This document shows positions 13,737 to 18,033 of a stretch of 18,033 nucleotides of DNA, in pieces (the stretch's first letter is position 1; the number at the start of each line of letters is the position of its first letter). Source of the DNA: Ferrimonas sp044433165 (GTDB lineage: Bacteria; Pseudomonadota; Gammaproteobacteria; Enterobacterales; Shewanellaceae); the NCBI GenBank assembly GCA_044433165.1, contig JAWXTX010000046.1, positions 1-18,033 on the forward strand, written 5' to 3'. The notes under the pieces are model-generated. The model worked only from the letters and a program-made list of their open reading frames with translations. It was not told the DNA's origin and did not search any database. Both the position numbers and the translations under genes were made by a program.

Positions 13737-16733
13737 ATGGAACTCAATAAAATCAGCCAAGTTTTGCGAACACGAGGGATCTTTACTCGCAAAGCCTCGT
13801 TATTTCCTGTGATGGCCTCTATGCTAGCGGTTCCGGTTTTTGCTGAAGAGGATGCAGCAGCAGTTATCCCAGCAGAAAATGTCGAAGTGATTGAAGTGCG
13901 TGGCCTTCGTGGCACCATGACTCGCTCACTTAATGAAAAGAAAAATAATGACAAAATTGTTGATGCCATTTTGGCCGCCGACTTTGGTGAATTGCCAGGC
14001 TTATCAGTAGCAGACATTATTGAGAATGTTCCGGGCGCCTCAGCACACCGCTTAAAAGGCAGCCAAAACGAAGTGTCCATTCGAGGCTTGGGATCTTATT
14101 GGGGTTATTCCACTTTCAATGGTAGAACCATTACAAATGCAGGGACAGGGCGCGCGGTTAATTTTAAAAAGTTCCCTTCGGAATTGGTTGAAGGGGTGGT
14201 GGTATCCAAAAGCCAATCAGCAGATTTAGTAGAAGGCGGCACTTCTGGAACCATTGATGTGCAATCGTTGCGTGCCATTGATTATGGTCGTAATCGAACA
14301 ACGGTATTAGCCGAAGGAATTTATAACTCTTATTACGAGGATGTGGGCGGTGATAATGCCAACCCTTGGGGAAATAAATTTGTGTTATCAACGGTTCAAA
14401 GTACCGAAACGGAAAACTTTGGTTCCATTGGTTTTACCTTGGGGCTGAGCTATCAAAAAACCGCGAATCCGGAAGAAAACTACGGTGGCAGTTCGCAAAT
14501 GGCGGTATGTGCTTTGCGAGATGCGGCAGGCAACTTACTGGATGACAATGGCGAATATTGCTACGACAGCGATTCGGATCAAGCGGTCAGTGCTGGCCGT
14601 GTTGGCCGAGATCCAACCCCAGGGGTAGATAATGACTTAGCCGATTTTGATCCAGATTCCATTTTTTATGTGCCTGTCGATGCCTACTGGCGTACCGGTA
14701 CAGATGAAGACACCCGTAAAGGGTTAGTCACGACGTTACAATGGCAGCCTACCGACAAGTGGGATATTAACTTGGATTACCAATATTCACGTTTGAAATA
14801 CCATGAAAATCGGATGGAGTTTGGGCTTAATGAACGCACTCATGAATTAAGTGATCACATTATTGCAGAAGATGGCACCTTACTATATGCCAAAGGGACA
14901 TCCCGAGCTGAATTAAATGGTGAAAGCCGCTATCAATGGGATGATTATGATGGCGGTGGTTTGAATATAGCTTATGCACCATCGGACAGATTAGCGCTGA
15001 TATTAGATTTATCCTATTCTCACTCTAAGCGTTATCGTCTACGTCATCGTACCAATATGCGTACTAATCGTTATTATGATTATGAACTGGATTTTCGTGA
15101 AGGTGATGTACCAGAATTAAATTGGATTGATGGCGCCAATGGAATATTTGATCACACCAGCATGGAATCGTTTGCTGATGATGAAAATGCCACTACATAT
15201 GTAAATTATCGCCGAACACACGAAGAACGTGATGATAATATTTGGGCCATTAAGTTCGATACAGTTTATCAGTTGGATTATGACAACATTACGGCAGTGC
15301 GTGCTGGAGTACGCTGGTCTCGAGAACACCTATTGGATTATAAAACCAATGATGTGAGCATCGATCCAGATACTGGTGAGCAAAGATACGGCTCTTGGAG
15401 TACCAGTGAATATGATCCTTCTGCACTATATGACTGCCAAAATAATCATGATAACAGTGGGTTGTTTAGCAGTGATGCCGGTAATGAAATTGCAGGTTTC
15501 CCAACCTATGACTCAGAATGCTTTATTGGTGCAATTTTAGGTGGTGAATTTTACGATATCGGCGAGCGTGCAGATGGCCGAAGTGGCTCTGATGTCGATG
15601 TACGCGAAGACATCTTAGCGGCTTATTTGATGGTTGATATCGATACTGAATTGTTTGGTCTACCAGTATTTGGTAATGCCGGTGTGCGGATGGTGCAAAA
15701 TACCACTAAGTCTTACGGTTGGGGTGATAAAGTTTATCTCACAACCAATGACGACGGCACATTTGAAACCATTTTGAATGCGACCGATGACATTGAGCAA
15801 GTTAATTTAGAGTCCGAATGGACAGAATATCTTCCTAGCCTGAATTTAACCTTTGTACTGAATGATGATTGGTATTTACGAGCTTCTGCCTATCAAGCAC
15901 TCTCGCGTTTTCAAATGAATGCAATGTCTTCAGGGGTTGAATACGTCACCTGTCTTGATATTCCAGATGAAGATTGCGACGAAAATACCAATACGGATGT
16001 GCAAACTGCCGTGGGGTATGGGGTTGCCTCTGGTAACCACATGAAGCCTTACACCTCTGATAATTACGACTTATCACTCGAGTACTACCCAAGCCAAGAT
16101 GCCATGTTGAGCTTAGCGCTGTATTGGAAAGACTTTACCGGTGGCTATGTTGAAACCACAGAAGATCGTGACATCACCGTGTCATTAGATGGGGTAGATA
16201 CCTTAGTCAGCGGCATTTCGCATACCGTTCGCCAAGTGTCGAATGAAAAATCGACAATTAAAGGTTTCGAACTGTCGGCTCAAAAGCAATTTGTGGAGTT
16301 GCCTGCACCATTTGATGGCTTAGGAACCAAAATAGCTTATAACTGGGCAGACTCGGATTTTGTTACAACAGAATACGCCAGTCCCGTAGTAGTGGATGAC
16401 GCCAACCTGTTTGGATTCTCTGATACCGTTGCTTCGGCATCGTTATATTGGGAAGGTGAAAAAACCACCCTTCGGGTATTGTATAAGCACCGTTCAGAAT
16501 ATTTCCAACCGAATGGTTTGCCATTCCCAGATCGCTCGCACCGTTATGTGCAAGATCAAAACTACGTAGATTTTTCAGCTAAATATAAGATAAATAAAAA
16601 TACCAGTGTTCACCTAAAAGCGCTGAATTTAACCAATGAACCGCAATTGATGACACGAGGCAATAGCACGACAGTAGCCGATTACTCCTCCTCAGGCAGT
16701 AAGTTCTTCGCAGGGGTGAAGCTGAACTTCTAA
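13737..16733 (+). CDS. TonB-dependent outer-membrane receptor (Xanthomonas/Caulobacter type)
   Basis: This type of receptor imports large or scarce nutrients across the outer membrane using TonB energy. The 998-residue protein has a signal peptide with a long basic n-region (cleavage after PVFA, about residue 36), a TonB-box-like EVIEVRG (about 50-56), a plug domain (about 60-175: IIENVPGASAHR, SIRGLGSYWG, VVVSKSQSADLVEGG) and a 22-strand-type barrel ending in FFAGVKLNF with C-terminal Phe. The plug motifs fit the TonB-Xanth-Caul family, often linked to carbohydrate uptake. Cysteine pairs in three predicted loops suggest disulfides. ATG occurs at 13734 and 13737; GGAG at 13727-13730 is better spaced (6 nt) for 13737. 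It is divergent from the GntR/FCD regulator, and no catabolic enzymes are adjacent, so the substrate is unknown. Confidence 0.95.
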   Translation: MELNKISQVLRTRGIFTRKASLFPVMASMLAVPVFAEEDAAAVIPAENVEVIEVRGLRGTMTRSLNEKKNNDKIVDAILAADFGELPGLSVADIIENVPGASAHRLKGSQNEVSIRGLGSYWGYSTFNGRTITNAGTGRAVNFKKFPSELVEGVVVSKSQSADLVEGGTSGTIDVQSLRAIDYGRNRTTVLAEGIYNSYYEDVGGDNANPWGNKFVLSTVQSTETENFGSIGFTLGLSYQKTANPEENYGGSSQMAVCALRDAAGNLLDDNGEYCYDSDSDQAVSAGRVGRDPTPGVDNDLADFDPDSIFYVPVDAYWRTGTDEDTRKGLVTTLQWQPTDKWDINLDYQYSRLKYHENRMEFGLNERTHELSDHIIAEDGTLLYAKGTSRAELNGESRYQWDDYDGGGLNIAYAPSDRLALILDLSYSHSKRYRLRHRTNMRTNRYYDYELDFREGDVPELNWIDGANGIFDHTSMESFADDENATTYVNYRRTHEERDDNIWAIKFDTVYQLDYDNITAVRAGVRWSREHLLDYKTNDVSIDPDTGEQRYGSWSTSEYDPSALYDCQNNHDNSGLFSSDAGNEIAGFPTYDSECFIGAILGGEFYDIGERADGRSGSDVDVREDILAAYLMVDIDTELFGLPVFGNAGVRMVQNTTKSYGWGDKVYLTTNDDGTFETILNATDDIEQVNLESEWTEYLPSLNLTFVLNDDWYLRASAYQALSRFQMNAMSSGVEYVTCLDIPDEDCDENTNTDVQTAVGYGVASGNHMKPYTSDNYDLSLEYYPSQDAMLSLALYWKDFTGGYVETTEDRDITVSLDGVDTLVSGISHTVRQVSNEKSTIKGFELSAQKQFVELPAPFDGLGTKIAYNWADSDFVTTEYASPVVVDDANLFGFSDTVASASLYWEGEKTTLRVLYKHRSEYFQPNGLPFPDRSHRYVQDQNYVDFSAKYKINKNTSVHLKALNLTNEPQLMTRGNSTTVADYSSSGSKFFAGVKLNF

Positions 16734-16762
16734 GCGCTCATCCTAACAAACCTGCAAATTTA

Positions 16763-16801
16763 CAATGCCAGTCAGGCTTACTGACTGGCATTGTTTTATT
16801 T
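16763..16801 (+). terminator. Intrinsic terminator after the TonB-dependent receptor
   Basis: CAATGCCAGTCAG (16763-16775) pairs perfectly with CTGACTGGCATTG (16781-16793), a 13-bp stem with loop GCTTA, followed by TTTTATTT. It isolates the receptor from nlpI. Confidence 0.9.
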
Positions 16802-16910
16802 CAGCGATTACCCGCTTGCTTTCAATGCCCACTTCAGGCATTAACACGTGAGTTCAGTCAAATTGCATAAGAATTGAGAGTGTTACAGCGATGGTGATTA
16901 TTGATATTGC

Positions 16911-16919
16911 TGGTATGCT
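16911..16919 (+). promoter_or_regulatory. Extended -10 promoter for nlpI
   Basis: TGGTATGCT is an extended -10 (TG, one base, TATGCT), 70 nt before the nlpI ATG. It has the same form as the element before the tRNA. No clear -35 is seen. With a terminator upstream, nlpI needs its own promoter here. Confidence 0.45.
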
Positions 16920-16988
16920 CTGAGCTAGACTCAATACGGCCCTTATCCTGCTGTGGATAGCAGTGGTTTACGCATTAAAAGGTATCGG

Positions 16989-17894
16989 ATGAACAAATTA
17001 TCAACACTACTGTTACTCTTTATGATATCTGGGCTCAGCGGTTGTGTAAGCACTGCGACAGATAAGACTCAGTCTTATCAATCCCAGTACCAATCACCAT
17101 CCCTGTTGTTGGCGACACCACGTCAATCCGATCCCAACTTGGAGTTGCAGCTACTTAGAATTGGTGAGCTATTGAGCTCAACGTCATTAACGCCTGAACA
17201 GCGCGCACAACTGCTTTATGACCGTGCTATACGTTATGATGCCTTAGGGCTACGTACGATGGCTCGGGTTGATTTTACCCAAGGGCTATCATTACAGCCT
17301 AATAACTCCAACTTTTATAACTTTCTTGGGATCTACGCGACTCAAGCAGGGGATTTTGATCAGGCCTATGAATCCTTTGGAGCGGTACTTGAACTGACTC
17401 CAGAGTTCGATTATGCCTACTTAAATCGTGGGCTAGCCTCTTATTATGGTGGCCGATTACAACTGGCGATTGAGGACTTAACCACTTTTTACCAGTTAGA
17501 AGCAACTGATCCTTATCGTGCACTGTGGCTTTATTTGATGGAGTATGATCAAGATCCGGCTTATGCAAAAAAACAGTTGCAGCAGCGTCGTACTCAACTA
17601 GATAGTAAAAATTGGGGTTATCAACTTGTACGGTTATATTTAGGTGAGATAAATGCCGACGAGCTACTCATTTCAACACGCCAAAACTTAACCCAGCAAG
17701 GGGAATTAGCTGAACGCCTTTGCGAAGCGTATTTTTATTTAGCAAAACTTGCGCGTCACCAAGGGCGTGATGGTCAAGCCATCAGTTTTTATAAATTGTC
17801 TCTGGCCAGTAATATTTATGAGTTTGTTGAGCACCGTTATGCACCACTAGAAATGCGACAAATTGCTGAAAATGCAATGGAAGCAAGAAAGTAA
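16989..17894 (+). CDS. nlpI: Outer-membrane TPR lipoprotein NlpI
   Basis: NlpI is an outer-membrane lipoprotein adaptor. In E. coli it delivers peptidoglycan endopeptidase MepS to protease Prc and scaffolds cell-wall hydrolases. The 301-residue product (E. coli 294) has a lipoprotein signal with lipobox LSGC at Cys19, then tetratricopeptide repeats covering about 55-165: ALGLRTMARVDFTQGLSLQP, FLGIYATQAGDFDQAYESF and AYLNRGLASYYGGRLQLA. A C-terminal helical part holds FVEHRYAPLEM. The frame extends to a GTG at 16953, but the ATG at 16989 places the signal peptide correctly and has AAGG at 16979-16982. In E. coli it follows pnp and precedes deaD. Here it is displaced from pnp by the regulator/receptor pair and is followed by a likely mobile-element end. 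Confidence 0.93.
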   Translation: MNKLSTLLLLFMISGLSGCVSTATDKTQSYQSQYQSPSLLLATPRQSDPNLELQLLRIGELLSSTSLTPEQRAQLLYDRAIRYDALGLRTMARVDFTQGLSLQPNNSNFYNFLGIYATQAGDFDQAYESFGAVLELTPEFDYAYLNRGLASYYGGRLQLAIEDLTTFYQLEATDPYRALWLYLMEYDQDPAYAKKQLQQRRTQLDSKNWGYQLVRLYLGEINADELLISTRQNLTQQGELAERLCEAYFYLAKLARHQGRDGQAISFYKLSLASNIYEFVEHRYAPLEMRQIAENAMEARK

Positions 17895-17950
17895 TTTTAA
17901 GCGGGATGTTGACCCCTAAATTCAGATAATAAGTGCGACATTCATGGACA

Positions 17951-17998
17951 GGCGTAGAAGAGGAGGCCAACTGCTGAAAGTGGTACGCTCTTCTCGCC
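17951..17998 (+). repeat. Hairpin upstream of the putative transposase
   Basis: GGCG (17951-17954), one bulged T, and AGAAGAG (17956-17962) pair with CTCTTCTCGCC (17988-17998): 11 bp with a 25-nt loop. No T-run follows. It ends 21 nt before the ATG at 18020. Such hairpins can shield an insertion element's gene from outside transcription or translation. Confidence 0.55.
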
Positions 17999-18019
17999 AA
18001 AGAAACAAGCAGTACTACC

Positions 18020-18033
18020 ATGAGTTATCAGCA
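18020..18033 (+). CDS. First codons of a putative transposase, partial
   Basis: ATG AGT TAT CAG begins a frame that runs off the window after four complete codons (MSYQ). Only these codons are visible, so the call rests on context: an apparently unrelated DNA end after nlpI, a preceding hairpin, and similarity of MSYQ to the N-terminus of many IS30-type transposases. No good Shine-Dalgarno is seen. An unrelated gene start or a chance ATG cannot be excluded. Confidence 0.3.

Larger units (their letters stand above)
17907..18033 (+). mobile_element. Probable left end of an insertion sequence (IS30-like?), cut by window edge
   Basis: After nlpI (stop at 17894) the sequence beginning TGTTGACCCCTAAATTCAG does not resemble a terminator or a deaD leader. 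It is about 110 nt of non-coding sequence leading to an ATG with MSYQ, which resembles the start of IS30-family transposases. TG at the outer end is common in such elements. The right end and target duplication are outside the window, so neither the boundary nor the family is proven. Confidence 0.4.

Noticed and set aside
16824..16842. AATGCC/GGCATT hairpin as a second terminator
   Set aside because: It has only six base pairs and no T-run on either side; the 13-bp terminator just upstream already explains transcript ending.
16953..16988. GTG start extending NlpI by 12 residues
   Set aside because: It would put a charged stretch before the lipoprotein signal peptide; the ATG at 16989 has a ribosome-binding site and fits the lipobox.

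Overview
The window looks like a chromosomal segment of a gammaproteobacterium. Its core is the conserved translation/RNA-decay block metY (tRNA-fMet) - rimP - nusA - infB - rbfA - truB - rpsO - pnp, followed further on by nlpI. That order and the protein sequences match Enterobacterales and Alteromonadales-type genomes. A TonB-dependent receptor of the Xanthomonas/Caulobacter type and a multidomain secreted protease favour a free-living marine or freshwater relative of Alteromonadales. The genus cannot be fixed from the sequence alone.

Layout. (1) 1-2853, minus strand: the first 951 codons of a secreted trypsin-like serine protease with a beta/gamma-crystallin-like module and Ig-like repeats, cut off by the window edge. 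(2) 2854-3585: an intergenic region with inverted repeats, an extended -10 promoter, the initiator tRNA, and about 350 nt of densely foldable leader with two intrinsic terminators before rimP. (3) 3586-9672: rimP, nusA, infB, rbfA and truB, close-packed on the plus strand, with an intrinsic terminator between infB and rbfA. (4) 9673-12408: rpsO, with its own promoter and a possible S15-binding pseudoknot leader, then pnp, each followed by a strong terminator. (5) 12409-16801: an accessory pair, a GntR/FadR-type regulator (minus) divergent from a TonB-dependent receptor (plus). It lies between pnp and nlpI, which are adjacent in E. coli. (6) 16802-17894: the TPR lipoprotein nlpI. (7) 17895-18033: a sequence that looks like the left end of an insertion sequence, ending in the first codons of a putative transposase.

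How the genes work together. RimP, RbfA and TruB mature the 30S subunit and tRNA. IF2 and the initiator tRNA start translation. NusA links transcription to termination and antitermination, and may act on its own leader and on the internal terminators. S15 and PNPase cover 30S assembly and RNA decay. The regulator/receptor pair probably controls uptake of one nutrient, which the sequence does not identify. No CRISPR array, phage module or clear defence system is visible. The least explained parts are the structured RNA between the tRNA and rimP, the accessory insertion, and the mobile-element end at the right edge.
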